Counted from the first letter of the stretch, positions 1 through 9,146 are shown. The stretch is DNA of 64,000 bases from Actinopolymorpha alba DSM 45243 (GCF_000373925.1 NZ_KB892720.1:113-64112); one strand, 5' to 3'. Numbers and translations: made by a program. Notes: a model not told the origin generated them from the letters alone.

Positions 1-1164
1 CGCGAAGACCGTGGCGTGGCCGTCTATCCCGATGAGGACAACGTCTCCACCATCCGCCTGCACGGCATCCCCCACGACAAGGCCGCGCAAGCTTGGGCAT
101 ACCTCGACGCCATCGCCCGCACCATGAAAACCGGCGGAGACGAACGCACCCTGCCGCAGTTGCGGGCCGACATCGCCATCTCCCTGCTCTCCGGCGAAGC
201 CGACGTCCTCATCTGCGACAGCGCTCCAGAAGTCGGCACAGAGAGAAACCCTTCCGGCGAGGACTGCGACTGCGAGAACGGTGCCGGGGAGGACGGCGGG
301 GACGCCGGCCCTTGTCAAGGTTCCTTTGACGACCTGCTCGACGAGCAGGACAACGCCGACCGCCCCGCCCAAGGCGAAGCTGAGGGTGCGCGGGACGATT
401 CTGCTGCCGAGTCAGATGGGTGCCGGCACACCGCGTGCGACCACGACCACCACCTTTCGGGCTGCCCGTGTGAGGACTGTAAACCCGCCACCTACACGCA
501 TCCGTTGGACCGGCCCAGGCCGCAGGCCCGCGACGACAGTGCGGCCGGCAAAGCTGCTGGTGAAAGCGGCGCCGATCGGGAACCAATCCCGGAGCAGGAG
601 ATCCCGGCCGCGTTCCGGTCCTGGAGAGCGGCGGTCAAGGCGAAGCTTCAGCTGAACGTGCCGATCACGACCCTGTTCGAGCTGGCGGAGCGGCCAGCGG
701 AGCTGGGCGGGTTCGGGCCGGTGCTCACCGAAGTAGCGCGGCGGTTGATCGCGAACCATCTCGATAACCCGGATGCGATGTTCACGATCGGTATCACCCA
801 CCCGGTGACGGGGCAGTTGTTGAGTTTGCATCCGATGGCGCAACGTTTCTTACGCGGTCTTCCGGCGGAGTTCGTGCAGTCGTTGAACCAGCGCTGCACC
901 TGGATGCTCTGTAGGCGCCCAGCCATCAACTGCGACCTCGACCACACCAAGCCCTACTCCGAGGGTGGCGAAACCTCGGTCAACAACGTGGCACCACTGT
1001 GCCGTCGACACCACCGCGTGAAAACCGAAGGCGACTGGAAGGTCGAGCAGACCAGTCCGGGCCACCTTCGATATACCGATCCGCACAGCCGGGAGTACCA
1101 GGTGACTCCGCCACGCCTCACCGACCCCGTAGAACCAGACAATCCAGATCCCCCACCCTTTTAG
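1..1164 (+). CDS. HNH endonuclease of the DUF222/13E12 family (5' end outside window)
   Basis: The reading frame is already open at base 1, so this is the C-terminal part of a longer protein; the first GTG at 16 is probably internal. An acidic, low-complexity linker is followed near the end by an HNH nuclease core with a CTWMLC cysteine pair, the DLDHT motif, a central NNVAPLC segment and a terminal RRHHRVK. This order (DUF222 helical domain, linker, HNH) is typical of the multicopy actinobacterial DUF222-HNH (13E12 repeat) family, whose cellular role is not settled. The DUF222 domain itself would lie upstream of the window. Nothing next to it suggests a mobile element. The family is clear; the function is not. 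Confidence 0.88.
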   Translation, partial: REDRGVAVYPDEDNVSTIRLHGIPHDKAAQAWAYLDAIARTMKTGGDERTLPQLRADIAISLLSGEADVLICDSAPEVGTERNPSGEDCDCENGAGEDGGDAGPCQGSFDDLLDEQDNADRPAQGEAEGARDDSAAESDGCRHTACDHDHHLSGCPCEDCKPATYTHPLDRPRPQARDDSAAGKAAGESGADREPIPEQEIPAAFRSWRAAVKAKLQLNVPITTLFELAERPAELGGFGPVLTEVARRLIANHLDNPDAMFTIGITHPVTGQLLSLHPMAQRFLRGLPAEFVQSLNQRCTWMLCRRPAINCDLDHTKPYSEGGETSVNNVAPLCRRHHRVKTEGDWKVEQTSPGHLRYTDPHSREYQVTPPRLTDPVEPDNPDPPPF

Positions 1165-1195
1165 CCAACGCGGGGAAGCGGACAAGCGAACAAGG

Positions 1196-1241
1196 CAGCA
1201 GGCTCGAGAACCCTTATAGAAAAGGGATTTCGAGCCTGCTG
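1196..1241. terminator. Hairpin terminator between convergent genes
   Basis: The 20-nt arms 1196-1215 and 1222-1241 pair with two mismatches around a 6-nt loop. The outer stem is CAGCAGGCTCGA with TCGAGCCTGCTG. The hairpin lies 31 bp after the HNH stop and 46 bp beyond the end of the minus-strand gene, so it can serve both. Confidence 0.75.
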
Positions 1242-1287
1242 GCATGCCTGCTCACGGTCACCCGGTTCCACGAAAGCCGGCGCGACG

Positions 1288-1527
1288 TCACTCCTGGGAT
1301 TTCGGGCGTACGGCAGACTTCTGGCGTACATCGATCATCAGGCTGAACGCGAACGCCAGCACGATCGCAACCGCACCCACGATCACGAGGCCGGTGTCGC
1401 CGAGCACATCAAGCTTCACGACGACAACCAGGGCGACGAGCGCGCTGACCACCCCCGCCGCGATCTTCCAGTCGTCGCCGATAAGGAAGTCGTACCAGAA
1501 CCACCCGAAGGACTTGAGGATCTTCAC
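1288..1527 (-). CDS. Small two-helix membrane protein
   Basis: A 79-residue protein with an aromatic N-terminus (WFWYDF) followed by two hydrophobic helices at about residues 20-40 and 47-65, and a charged cytosolic tail. It starts with GTG, and that codon overlaps the TGA of the upstream minus-strand membrane gene in a GTGA arrangement, so the two are probably translationally coupled. A GAGGTGG ribosome site precedes it. I do not recognise the family. Its close pairing with the COG4280-type protein suggests a small accessory subunit, which is inference. Confidence 0.7.
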   Translation of the reverse strand: MKILKSFGWFWYDFLIGDDWKIAAGVVSALVALVVVVKLDVLGDTGLVIVGAVAIVLAFAFSLMIDVRQKSAVRPKSQE

Positions 1528-2330
1528 TTCGCCACCTCATCGCCAGCACGTCCGAGGGCCCCCTCGTCCTCCCGGCCCGGCCCACGGACGCGGAGCGTCG
1601 CGATGAACACCCGGCTGAGCATGAACCACACAACGATCAGGACCAGGATGGCGAGGTCGCGGCCCGGCCAGACGAGACTGTCCCGACCTGGTTGGAAGAT
1701 CCCGACCCCCTGGACCACCCAGTACGTACCAAATGACGCGAGCATCAAGCCGACGCCGTACTTCAGGGCATTCTCGTTGATCATCGAGAGTGGGCGTCTC
1801 ACCGCCACCGCCAGCCCGAGGACGGCAACCACCGCGGCGACCGCGCCCACACCCGCGGCCGGCACGTTGTCAGCGTTCAGGCCGAAGGTGATCACAATGA
1901 ACACCACCTCCATGCCTTCGAGAAGGACCCCTTTGAACGACACCATGAAGGAGAACATGTCGAGGTCACCACCGGTCGGCGCGGCGGCCCGCGCCGCCTC
2001 CGTCTCCTCCCGGTAGATCGCGTTCTCGTCGTGGATTGCCTTACGTCCGGACGAACGCAAGATCGCCTTGCGCAGCCATTGCAACCCGAAGATCAACAAC
2101 AGGCCGCCGATAACCAACTGCAGCGCCGCCTCAGGAATCCAGCGCCCCAGGGCATAACCCGCGAGAACCGTGAGGATCGCCAGCGCCGCGAGCGCGGTGG
2201 CGGTGCCGGTCAGAGCCGACCGCCAGCTCCGCGTGAACCCCATCGCCATCACGATGGTCGTCGCCTCGACCATCTCCACGAAACAGGCGGCGAAGGTGGT
2301 CGCCACAAGTCCCCACGTAGCAGGAGTCAT
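1524..2330 (-). CDS. COG4280-type polytopic membrane protein
   Basis: 268 residues with about seven hydrophobic helices. The first carries an acidic motif (CFVEMVEATT), and a similar acidic segment (LLEGMEVVFIV) recurs in the second half. This duplicated glutamate-in-helix layout resembles COG4280 and, more distantly, the UPF0016/GDT1 cation-transporter fold, so a metal or proton transport role is possible but unproven. A cytosolic charged loop (about residues 88-118) separates the halves. The ATG at 2330 gives a complete protein. The gene forms an operon with the 79-residue membrane protein through a 4-bp overlap and is divergent from the kinase at 2432. Confidence 0.75.
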   Translation of the reverse strand: MTPATWGLVATTFAACFVEMVEATTIVMAMGFTRSWRSALTGTATALAALAILTVLAGYALGRWIPEAALQLVIGGLLLIFGLQWLRKAILRSSGRKAIHDENAIYREETEAARAAAPTGGDLDMFSFMVSFKGVLLEGMEVVFIVITFGLNADNVPAAGVGAVAAVVAVLGLAVAVRRPLSMINENALKYGVGLMLASFGTYWVVQGVGIFQPGRDSLVWPGRDLAILVLIVVWFMLSRVFIATLRVRGPGREDEGALGRAGDEVAK

Positions 2331-2364
2331 GGGGCACTTCCCTCAAACCAGAAGTGAAACGAAT

Positions 2365-2376
2365 GTTGTATGCAAC
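2365..2376. promoter_or_regulatory. Short palindrome in a divergent spacer
   Basis: GTTG-TATG-CAAC lies midway between the divergent genes starting at 2330 and 2432. A GntR- or MarR-like operator could look like this. The arms are only 4 bp, so chance is a real alternative. Confidence 0.25.
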
Positions 2377-2431
2377 GCTAGTTACAGGAGGTTGAGCCTG
2401 TCAAAGCTCTTGCGTCCCCTACGCTGCGCAG

Positions 2432-3130
2432 GTGGCTCACGATCGACACCCGCTCTCCCGACCCGCACTCATCGAACGCCTCACTGCCGCGATCATGTCC
2501 GTCGAGCGCCCGCATCCTGTACGCGTCGCCGTCGACGGTCCGGATGCGGCGGGCAAGACCACCCTCGCGGACGAACTCGCCTCAGCGGTAGGCAATCTCG
2601 GTCGTCCGGTCATCCGCGCGTCCATCGACAGCTTCCACCAGCCCCGCGAGATCCGCTATCGCCGTGAGGATTCGCCGGAAGGCTGTTACCACGACACCTT
2701 CGACTATGACGCGCTGCGGAAGGAACTCCTCGAACCGCTCGGGCCCGACGGAGATCGCACCTATTGCCAAGCGATCTTCGACTACCAGACTGACCAGGCC
2801 CTAGCCCGAACACACGATCGCGCACCAGACAACGCGATCCTGCTTCTCGACGGCGTGTTTCTCCTACGCCCAGAGCTGATCGACATCTGGGATCTTCGGA
2901 TCTACGTATCCGTCACGCCGGAGGAAACGCTGCGCCGAGCCCTCGAGCGCGACGCCGTGCTCTTTGGCTCCCGCGAAGAGGTCGAGCGGCGCTATCGCAG
3001 CAGATACCTTCCAGCGCAGCAGCTCTACCACGCCGACGCCCGTCCCCTCGACAACGCCGACATCGTCGTCGACAACGACGATCCCGCGCGACCGGCGGCA
3101 GCACGCCTCAGCCAGTCTGAGCGATCATGA
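2432..3130 (+). CDS. Uridine-kinase-like P-loop kinase
   Basis: A 232-residue soluble protein with a Walker A motif near residue 35 (DGPDAAGKTT), a following IRASIDSFH segment as in uridine/phosphoribulokinase-type enzymes, a Walker-B-like LLLDGVFLL, and a lid-like arginine-rich region (RRALERD, RYRSRYLP). It probably transfers phosphate from ATP to a nucleoside or another small hydroxyl compound; the substrate cannot be read from the sequence. The start is the GTG at 2432, with little ribosome site and a possible TACGCT -10 element seven bases upstream, so a leaderless message is possible. The gene stands alone, followed by a short spacer. Confidence 0.82.
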   Translation: MAHDRHPLSRPALIERLTAAIMSVERPHPVRVAVDGPDAAGKTTLADELASAVGNLGRPVIRASIDSFHQPREIRYRREDSPEGCYHDTFDYDALRKELLEPLGPDGDRTYCQAIFDYQTDQALARTHDRAPDNAILLLDGVFLLRPELIDIWDLRIYVSVTPEETLRRALERDAVLFGSREEVERRYRSRYLPAQQLYHADARPLDNADIVVDNDDPARPAAARLSQSERS

Positions 3131-3244
3131 TCCAGCTGGCCTGAATATCAGGGCTCCGGGTCGCCTTTTATGGGAACGATGACCCGAACGCGACGCCGCG
3201 GTCCGTGGCCGGCCAGCGGGGCACGCCCACGCTAGGGTTGGCGG

Positions 3245-3691
3245 ATGGCAACGTCTTCCCCGCATGCGGCCAAGGTCGTCCTGATTGGGCCGGCCGACGC
3301 CGACAAGGTGGTCGCGGCAGCCGACTGTTTCGATCATCAGCCACGACCGGACGCCACCCAGCGCTTTCTCAACGCAGCTGACCATCACCTGTTCATCGCA
3401 TACGTGGGCGACGAACCAGCCGGGATGGTCACGGGCGTGGAGCTGACCCACCCTGACAAGGGCACCGAGATGTTCCTCTACGAACTCGGTGTGCGGGAGG
3501 AGTTCCGTAACCGCGGCATCGGGCGGGCTCTGGTCCGCGCGCTCGCCGAGCACGCGGCGGCGCGGGGCTGCTACGGCATGTGGGTCCTCACCGACGACGA
3601 CAACCCCGCGGCGGTCCGCGCCTACACCGCGGCCGGCGGCAAACTCGGGGGTCACCCGCGTTCGATCGACTGGACGTTCCAGGCGACCTAG
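3245..3691 (+). CDS. GNAT N-acetyltransferase, AAC(3)-I-like
   Basis: A 148-residue single-domain GNAT enzyme. The acetyl-CoA-binding motif RNRGIGRALV lies at about residues 88-97, preceded by the beta-strand MFLYELGV and followed by the C-terminal DDDNPAAVRAYTAAGG motif. The overall pattern, including the EPAGMVTGVEL strand, resembles the AAC(3)-I aminoglycoside acetyltransferase group and its many uncharacterised chromosomal relatives. A resistance role is not shown by sequence alone. It may be co-transcribed with the PPOX gene 79 bp downstream. Confidence 0.85.
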   Translation: MATSSPHAAKVVLIGPADADKVVAAADCFDHQPRPDATQRFLNAADHHLFIAYVGDEPAGMVTGVELTHPDKGTEMFLYELGVREEFRNRGIGRALVRALAEHAAARGCYGMWVLTDDDNPAAVRAYTAAGGKLGGHPRSIDWTFQAT

Positions 3692-3770
3692 GTGGCGCCG
3701 GGCTGATCCACCCCCGCGTTGTCTCCGCTCCCTCTCAAACTGTCCCCGCTTCTCCCGGAAAGGATGTCTC

Positions 3771-4160
3771 ATGCCCAGGCCGCCCCTACCCGCGAAGTAC
3801 GTCGACCTGCTCAAGAAACCCAACCCCGCCGTGATGGCGACGGTCCGGCCAGATGGCATGCCCGTCACCGTCGCAACGTGGTACCTCTGGGACGACGGCC
3901 GGATCCTGCTCAACCTCGACGCCCGCCGCAAGCGCCTCGAACACGTCCGCGCCAATCCCCGCGTGTCGTTGACGGTGCTCGACGGCGACTCTTGGTATCG
4001 ACACATCAGCGTCCAGGGCACCGTCACTCTGGAGCCGGACGACGACCTGAGTGGCATCGACCGACTCGCCCAGCACTACACCAACAAGCCGTACCCCGAC
4101 CGCAAGCACCCGCGAATCACCGCCTGGCTCACCATCGAGAGCTACCACGTCTGGGGCTGA
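3771..4160 (+). CDS. PPOX-class (F420-type) oxidoreductase
   Basis: 129 residues forming one split-barrel flavin-binding domain. The N-terminal PAKYVDLL..PNPAVMATV, the GMPVTVATWYLWDDG strand pair and the RKRLEHVRANPRVSL helix are typical of actinobacterial PPOX-class proteins that bind F420 or FMN. The frame extends upstream, but the ATG at 3771 has a good ribosome site (GGAAAGG) and begins the family's usual N-terminus. Expected role: reduction of an unknown small molecule. It follows the acetyltransferase in the same direction. Confidence 0.85.
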   Translation: MPRPPLPAKYVDLLKKPNPAVMATVRPDGMPVTVATWYLWDDGRILLNLDARRKRLEHVRANPRVSLTVLDGDSWYRHISVQGTVTLEPDDDLSGIDRLAQHYTNKPYPDRKHPRITAWLTIESYHVWG

Positions 4161-4187
4161 TCCATCGCCTCAGGCACGGGACGGACG

Positions 4188-4952
4188 TTAGGCGATGATG
4201 ATCTCGACGCCGTACTTCCGGCACACGTCCACGATGGCTCGGGGCGGCTCAGCGTCGGTCACGAGCACATCGACCTCGGCGATCGAGGCGAGCGCGACGG
4301 TCTCGGTCCGCCCGAACTTCGAGTGATCCATGACGGCCACCACCGTGTCGGCGATGTCGATCATCGCCCGGCGTACCTCCGTCTCCTCGATATCGAAGTA
4401 GCTGAGACCCCGCTCCGGCGTCAGCCCTCCGCATCCGACGACGAACGTATTGACGTGGAGCCGCTTCAACGCGTCCGTCGCGAACGAGCCGACGGTGCAG
4501 AGTTCGTGGACAAGGACGCCGCCGATCAGCATCACGCGGTTGGGTGAGCCCCGGAACTCAACCGCGGCGTTGATGGAATTCGTCACGATGGTGAGGCCAG
4601 AGCGCTCGGCGAGGGCCCGCGCGACCTCCTGTGCGGTGGTGCCAGTGTCGATGCCGACGCTCTGCCCCTCACCGACGAGAGCCGCCGCCTGCTTGGCGAT
4701 CCGGTGTTTCTCGTCCGCGAATCGCACCGTGCGCGACTCGAACGCCGACCGCTCGACGCGGACCGCGCCGCCGTGGACCCGGCGGAGCACCCCCTCCTGC
4801 GCGAGCTTGGCGAGGTCACGGCGGATCGTCATCTCGGAGACGCCGAACTCCTCCTTGAGTTCGGACACGTCGAGTCGTGCGGTGCGAGCGAGCTGGCGAA
4901 GGATCGCCTCCCGCCGACGCCCCGCCTCCGCGCCTGGCGTACCGATCGTCAT
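4188..4952 (-). CDS. DeoR/GlpR-family transcriptional regulator
   Basis: 254 residues from the ATG at 4952, chosen because GGGGAG lies just upstream and the helix-turn-helix then starts at the usual place. The N-terminal DeoR HTH reads RREAILRQL..VSEMTIRRDLAKL, followed by VLRRVHGGA and the C-terminal sugar-phosphate-sensing DeoRC domain (IGIDTGTTAQEVAR, VVGCGGL..G). Members repress sugar or nucleoside catabolic operons and release on binding a phosphorylated sugar. The gene faces an orphan solute-binding lipoprotein across a 491-bp spacer that carries four repeated motifs next to this gene, so autoregulation is likely. Confidence 0.9.
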   Translation of the reverse strand: MTIGTPGAEAGRRREAILRQLARTARLDVSELKEEFGVSEMTIRRDLAKLAQEGVLRRVHGGAVRVERSAFESRTVRFADEKHRIAKQAAALVGEGQSVGIDTGTTAQEVARALAERSGLTIVTNSINAAVEFRGSPNRVMLIGGVLVHELCTVGSFATDALKRLHVNTFVVGCGGLTPERGLSYFDIEETEVRRAMIDIADTVVAVMDHSKFGRTETVALASIAEVDVLVTDAEPPRAIVDVCRKYGVEIIIA

Positions 4953-4984
4953 CTGCAGTCTCCCCGAAGCCACGTACGACCGGT

Positions 4985-5046
4985 GGTCGATCCGGCCTGG
5001 TACTCGATCCAGCATGGTCGATCTGGCATGGTGGTCGATCTGGCAT
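4985..5046. promoter_or_regulatory. Four iteron-like repeats upstream of the DeoR gene
   Basis: Four copies of a 14-nt unit close to GGTCGATCTGGCAT start at 4985, 5002, 5016 and 5033; the last is identical to the third, the others differ at 2-3 positions. Spacing is 17, 14 and 17 bp. They begin 33 bp upstream of the regulator start. Direct-repeat operators of this kind are common for DeoR-family repressors. The rest of the spacer to 5443 shows no gene. Confidence 0.55.
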
Positions 5047-5443
5047 AGGTGTTCGACCGAACGCCGTTGTCGACACCTCCGCTAGGCACCAGCTGGCTCA
5101 GCCTCGACGGCACCGTCGTGCCCCTGCCTCATCGAACCACTTTCCCTGGTCATCGGGCCGCGCGAGCACCGTGGTTGACCGTTCTGGCCAAACCGTTGAC
5201 GCCTCCTCCGCGCCGTCCTAGTTTGCCGTTCGTTCGCACATTCAGCGATGTTCCGTCGATCGCGTTCACCGGACGAACCTCAGCACGACGAGTACGCGGA
5301 GACGATTCCCACCTCCGCACCTCCCGCAGGACCAGTTCGCATCTCCGCATCTCGGTCACCGCACCAGCCAAATCCGGCGCGCTCAGCGGACGCACCATGC
5401 TCCACCCCGACCCACAACTCATCTGGCGAAGGATGGCGACGAC

Positions 5444-7444
5444 ATGGGGGTTGTCGAAAGTCACGGCGGCAGTCTGTCCCGGCGGACGGTATTAGGACGA
5501 GGAGCGCTGATCGCCCTCGTCGGATTCACAGGTTCCGGATGCAGTGCGTTCTCGATGAAGCCGAGCAACGGCACACCTGGCAAGACGCCGCCGGCGTCGG
5601 CCGGGCGGGAAGCTCCAGCCCTTGCCGCACTGGTCAAGGAAGGGAAGTTACCACCACTCAAGGAGCGCCTCCCGAAGGCGCCACTGACCATCGAGCCTCT
5701 CGATGGTGTGAGTACGTACGGCGGGACCTGGCAGGACCTGCTTCTTGGCACCAACACCACCGACCTTTATCGCAAGCTTGCCTACGACACGCTTGTCCGT
5801 TGGGATCCTGACTGGCGAAAGGTGATCCCGAACCTCGCCGAATCCTGGGAGGTCAGCACCGACGGGCGGGTCTATACGTTCCACCTGCGTGCGGGTGTGA
5901 AGTGGTCGGACGGGCATCCGTTCACCACTGACGACATTGAGTTTGCCTATGAGGGAATCATTTCTGACCAGGAACTCACGCCAACAACGTCCCGCGAGTT
6001 CGTGAGTGGCGGACAGTTGGCGAAGTTCAAGAAGATTGACGACCACACGTTCAGTCTCACGTTTGTCGAACCGAACGGGATGTTTCTGGAGCGCCTCGCG
6101 GCGCCCGGTTTTGCCACCTCCCGGATCATCCTGCCGGCCCACTACCTGAGGGAGTTCCATCCGAGGTACGGCGCCAACGTGGAGGCGAAGGCCAAGGAGC
6201 AGGGACATGACAACTGGCGCGACCTCATGTTGAGCAAGGGCGGAGGCGGCACGATCTCGGCGCAGTACTGGGCCAGTACCGAAATTCCGACGGTCTTCGC
6301 CTGGCGGGTTTCGCGTCCGCTCGACAGCACGAATCGACTCGAACTCGAACGCAATCCCTACTATTGGAAGACCGACGCGGAGGGGCGCCAGCTCCCCTAC
6401 ATCGACCGGATCGCGTTCGACGTCGTGAGCAACCCAGAGGTGCTCCTCCTCAAGGGCAGCAACGGCGAGGTCGACTTCAACGCCGATCCCTTCACAATCG
6501 CCACGCTCAAGAACAAACCAGTCCTCGCCCGGGGGCGTGAGAAGGGCAAGTACGAGTTCGTCAACGTGACCGACAGCCGCAACAACTACGTCATTCTCGC
6601 GTTCAATCTCAATCACCGGAACCCCGCACTGCGCACGACGTTCCAGAACAAGGACTTCCGGATCGGGCTGTCGTATGCGATCAACCGGACCGAGATCATC
6701 AACGCGGTCTTCCAACGTCAGGGACGATCGTGGCAGGCGGCTCCCCGCAAGGAGTCCGTTTACTACCAGGAAGACCTGGCCACGCAGTACACCGCGTACG
6801 ACGTGGACAAGGCGAACCAACACCTCGACCAGGCAGGTCTTCGCCGCCGCGACGGCGACGGCTTCAGGCTGGGGCCCAACGGCCGCCGGCTCACATTCGC
6901 CGTCATGGTCGGCGGCGACTCCCCGGAGTGGGTTTCGACGGTCGACCTCATCCGGGGATACTGGCGAACGGTCGGCATCGAGGCACAGATATCCACCGTG
7001 GCCAGGGAGCTCATGATCGAGCGCCAGCAGGCGAATCAGTACGACGTCCTGGCCGGCAGCGGTATCTCTGGGATGAACGACGCCCTCCTGGACCCGCAGT
7101 GGTACTTCCCCTACCGCGCCAGCACCGGCTTCGCCCCCGCCTGGGGTGCGTGGTACGAAAGCGGCGGCAAGGACGGTGAAGCTCCGCCCGCGGCGGCTCG
7201 TGAGCAGATGCGGTTGTACGACGAGATCATGAAAACCGTCGATCAGGGTAAGCGGCAGGAGATGTTCCTGCGCCTCCTCGATATCTCCCGCCAGGAGTTC
7301 TACGTCATCGGCACCGTGCTTCCCGAAGGCAACTACGGCATCGTCAGGAAGCGGTTCCGCAACGTGCCGAAGCACCTCATGTATGGCTGGCTCTATCCGA
7401 TGCCCGGACCCACCCGGCCCGAGCAGTACGCGATTTCCGGATAG
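5444..7444 (+). CDS. ABC transporter solute-binding lipoprotein, family 5 (peptide/oligosaccharide type)
   Basis: 666 residues with a Tat-type lipoprotein signal: twin arginines in LSRRTVLGRG followed by a hydrophobic stretch and a GSGC lipobox at about residues 30-33. The mature part matches the SBP_bac_5 fold: YRKLAYDTLVRWDPDW, NLAESWEVSTDGRVYTFHLR and VKWSDGHPFTTDD. It should capture a peptide or oligosaccharide outside the membrane. No permease or ATPase gene follows, so it is an orphan component here and must use a distant transporter. The divergent DeoR gene is a plausible regulator, which points to a sugar ligand; that is inference. Confidence 0.9.
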   Translation: MGVVESHGGSLSRRTVLGRGALIALVGFTGSGCSAFSMKPSNGTPGKTPPASAGREAPALAALVKEGKLPPLKERLPKAPLTIEPLDGVSTYGGTWQDLLLGTNTTDLYRKLAYDTLVRWDPDWRKVIPNLAESWEVSTDGRVYTFHLRAGVKWSDGHPFTTDDIEFAYEGIISDQELTPTTSREFVSGGQLAKFKKIDDHTFSLTFVEPNGMFLERLAAPGFATSRIILPAHYLREFHPRYGANVEAKAKEQGHDNWRDLMLSKGGGGTISAQYWASTEIPTVFAWRVSRPLDSTNRLELERNPYYWKTDAEGRQLPYIDRIAFDVVSNPEVLLLKGSNGEVDFNADPFTIATLKNKPVLARGREKGKYEFVNVTDSRNNYVILAFNLNHRNPALRTTFQNKDFRIGLSYAINRTEIINAVFQRQGRSWQAAPRKESVYYQEDLATQYTAYDVDKANQHLDQAGLRRRDGDGFRLGPNGRRLTFAVMVGGDSPEWVSTVDLIRGYWRTVGIEAQISTVARELMIERQQANQYDVLAGSGISGMNDALLDPQWYFPYRASTGFAPAWGAWYESGGKDGEAPPAAAREQMRLYDEIMKTVDQGKRQEMFLRLLDISRQEFYVIGTVLPEGNYGIVRKRFRNVPKHLMYGWLYPMPGPTRPEQYAISG

Positions 7445-7493
7445 TTCGATCGCTGGGGCTGCTGCCCTGGCAACGGGGTGCTTGTGGAGCGGG

Positions 7494-8126
7494 TCAGCGG
7501 AAGCCGTACCGGCCGTAGAGCCGGACGAACCGCGCGGGCAGCAGCCGCGCCCGCTCCACGAGACCCTCCGATGTGCGTTCGAACACCGTCACGTCCTCGT
7601 CACCGCCCAACCCGATCGGTTGGACAAGCCGGCCACCCACTCTCAGCTGATCGATCAGCGGAGGTGGGACCTCGGGGAAAGCGGCAGACACCAGCACGGC
7701 GTCATACGGCGCACCCTCCGGCACACCGAGGGTGCCATCACCCACGAGCACGCGCACGTTGTTGACGCCTTCTCGGGTGAGGTTCGCACGGGCTTGCGCG
7801 GCGAGGTCGGGCCAGTGCTCGATGCTCGTCACCGCGTGCGCCAGCTGGGCGAGGAGTGCGGTCTGGTAGCCGTAGCCGGTCCCGATCTCGAGGACGTGCT
7901 CGGCTCCGGTCAGGCCGAGCCCTTCGATCATGCGTGCCGACAGCGACGGTTGCGTGGTCACCTGGCCATGTGGAATCGGGATGGGTACGTCCTCGTTCGC
8001 GGCGTTCGCGTGACTTCGGGGCACGAAGCCAGCGCGCGGGACCGCGATCATCGCGGCCAGCACCCGAGGATCCTCGACGCCCGCGTGCCGGGCCGCCTCG
8101 ACGAGCTGCTGCGCGGCTGCCGGCAT
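7494..8126 (-). CDS. pcm: Protein-L-isoaspartate O-methyltransferase
   Basis: 210 residues, the usual length. It has the family signature GQVTTQPSLSARM and a SAM-binding loop VLEIGTGYGYQTALL, then a later acidic motif (VGDGTLG) and the LRVGGRLVQPIG strand. It should methylate isoaspartyl residues in aged proteins, starting their repair. The ATG at 8126 is preceded by GGAGGTG. The gene lies 21 bp after the ECF sigma factor stop on the same strand, so co-transcription is likely and would place repair under that sigma gene's control. Confidence 0.92.
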   Translation of the reverse strand: MPAAAQQLVEAARHAGVEDPRVLAAMIAVPRAGFVPRSHANAANEDVPIPIPHGQVTTQPSLSARMIEGLGLTGAEHVLEIGTGYGYQTALLAQLAHAVTSIEHWPDLAAQARANLTREGVNNVRVLVGDGTLGVPEGAPYDAVLVSAAFPEVPPPLIDQLRVGGRLVQPIGLGGDEDVTVFERTSEGLVERARLLPARFVRLYGRYGFR

Positions 8127-8147
8127 GACCGCACCTCCGTCCCAGCT

Positions 8148-9146
8148 TTATGCGGAGCTCCCCCCGTGATGTGCCAATCGTCCAATATCTGGGAGGCTGA
8201 AGAGTGCGAAGAGCCGTGGGTCGACGAAGTTCGTGACGTGTGCGATGCCTGCGGTTGTGAGGGTGAGCACCTGGAGCGAGGTGAGGTGGTGAATGCCGTC
8301 CTCACTGCGTAGGTACGTCGCGAACGCCGGCTGTCCGTTCGCATACGTACGAACCAAGCGCAGGTCGCCCGGTTGGGCGGCGCACTGCGTCGCGAGGTGG
8401 CGGCTGACGGTCTCAGACCCTTGGAACCACGCAGCGAACGGTGGCATCTCCCAGGAGACCTCGTCCGTGAACAGTTCGGTGAGGGCCACGACGTCCCGAC
8501 CCTCAAACGCCGTGACGTAGCGGTCGAGAAGCTCCCGCTGGGCCGCTGAGGTGGGCTCAGCGAGCGCATCCTGGCGCGGCGATACCCGCTCAAGGTGGCT
8601 TCGGGCGCGCCGCAGTGTGCTGTCCACAGCGGTGGTCGTGGTGTGCAGCATCTCGGCGACCTCGGCCGTGCGCCATTTCAGCACGTCCCGCAACAGGAGG
8701 ACCGCACGTTGACGGGGTGGAAGGTGCTGGAGGGCGGCGACAAATGCCAGCCGAATGCTCTCTCGCGAGGTGACGATCGCCGCGGGATCGGATCCTTCAG
8801 CACCGACCAGAGCGTCTGGTATGGGCTCGAGCCATGGTACGTCGGGCATGGTCGCGGCGTCGTCCAGGTCCGTGGTCGGGCCGCCGAGCCCGGTGGGGAG
8901 CGGTCGTCGACCACGGTTCTCGAGCGCGGTCAGGCACACACGGGTCGCGATCCGGTAAAGCCAGGTTCGTAGCGATGACCGTCCCTCGAACCCGTCGTAC
9001 GAACGCCACGCGCGCAGGTACGTCTCCTGGACCAGATCCTCGGCGTCGTGCACGGATCCAAGCATGCGGTAACAGTGCGCCAGCAGTTCGACGCGGAAAG
9101 GGTTGGTGAGGGACGAGAACTCCTCGCCGCCCGGATCGTCCGGCAT
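8148..9146 (-). CDS. ECF sigma factor with SnoaL-like C-terminal domain
   Basis: About 332 residues from the ATG at 9146. Region 2 ([29 protein letters not shown]) and region 4 ([32 protein letters not shown]) are intact. A SnoaL-like extension of about 120 residues follows ([29 protein letters not shown]). This architecture fits the TIGR02960 group of ECF factors, which usually lack a classical anti-sigma factor and are thought to be controlled through the extension. None is found nearby. An open frame reaches 9251, but the longer N-terminus is unlike the family. It sits upstream of pcm and is divergent from the MFS exporter. Confidence 0.9.
   Translation of the reverse strand: MPDDPGGEEFSSLTNPFRVELLAHCYRMLGSVHDAEDLVQETYLRAWRSYDGFEGRSSLRTWLYRIATRVCLTALENRGRRPLPTGLGGPTTDLDDAATMPDVPWLEPIPDALVGAEGSDPAAIVTSRESIRLAFVAALQHLPPRQRAVLLLRDVLKWRTAEVAEMLHTTTTAVDSTLRRARSHLERVSPRQDALAEPTSAAQRELLDRYVTAFEGRDVVALTELFTDEVSWEMPPFAAWFQGSETVSRHLATQCAAQPGDLRLVRTYANGQPAFATYLRSEDGIHHLTSLQVLTLTTAGIAHVTNFVDPRLFALFSLPDIGRLAHHGGSSA

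Noticed and set aside
5648-7375. Long open frame on the minus strand opposite the solute-binding gene
   Set aside because: It is a mirror frame produced by G/C-rich third positions; it has no signature, while the plus-strand protein has clear motifs.
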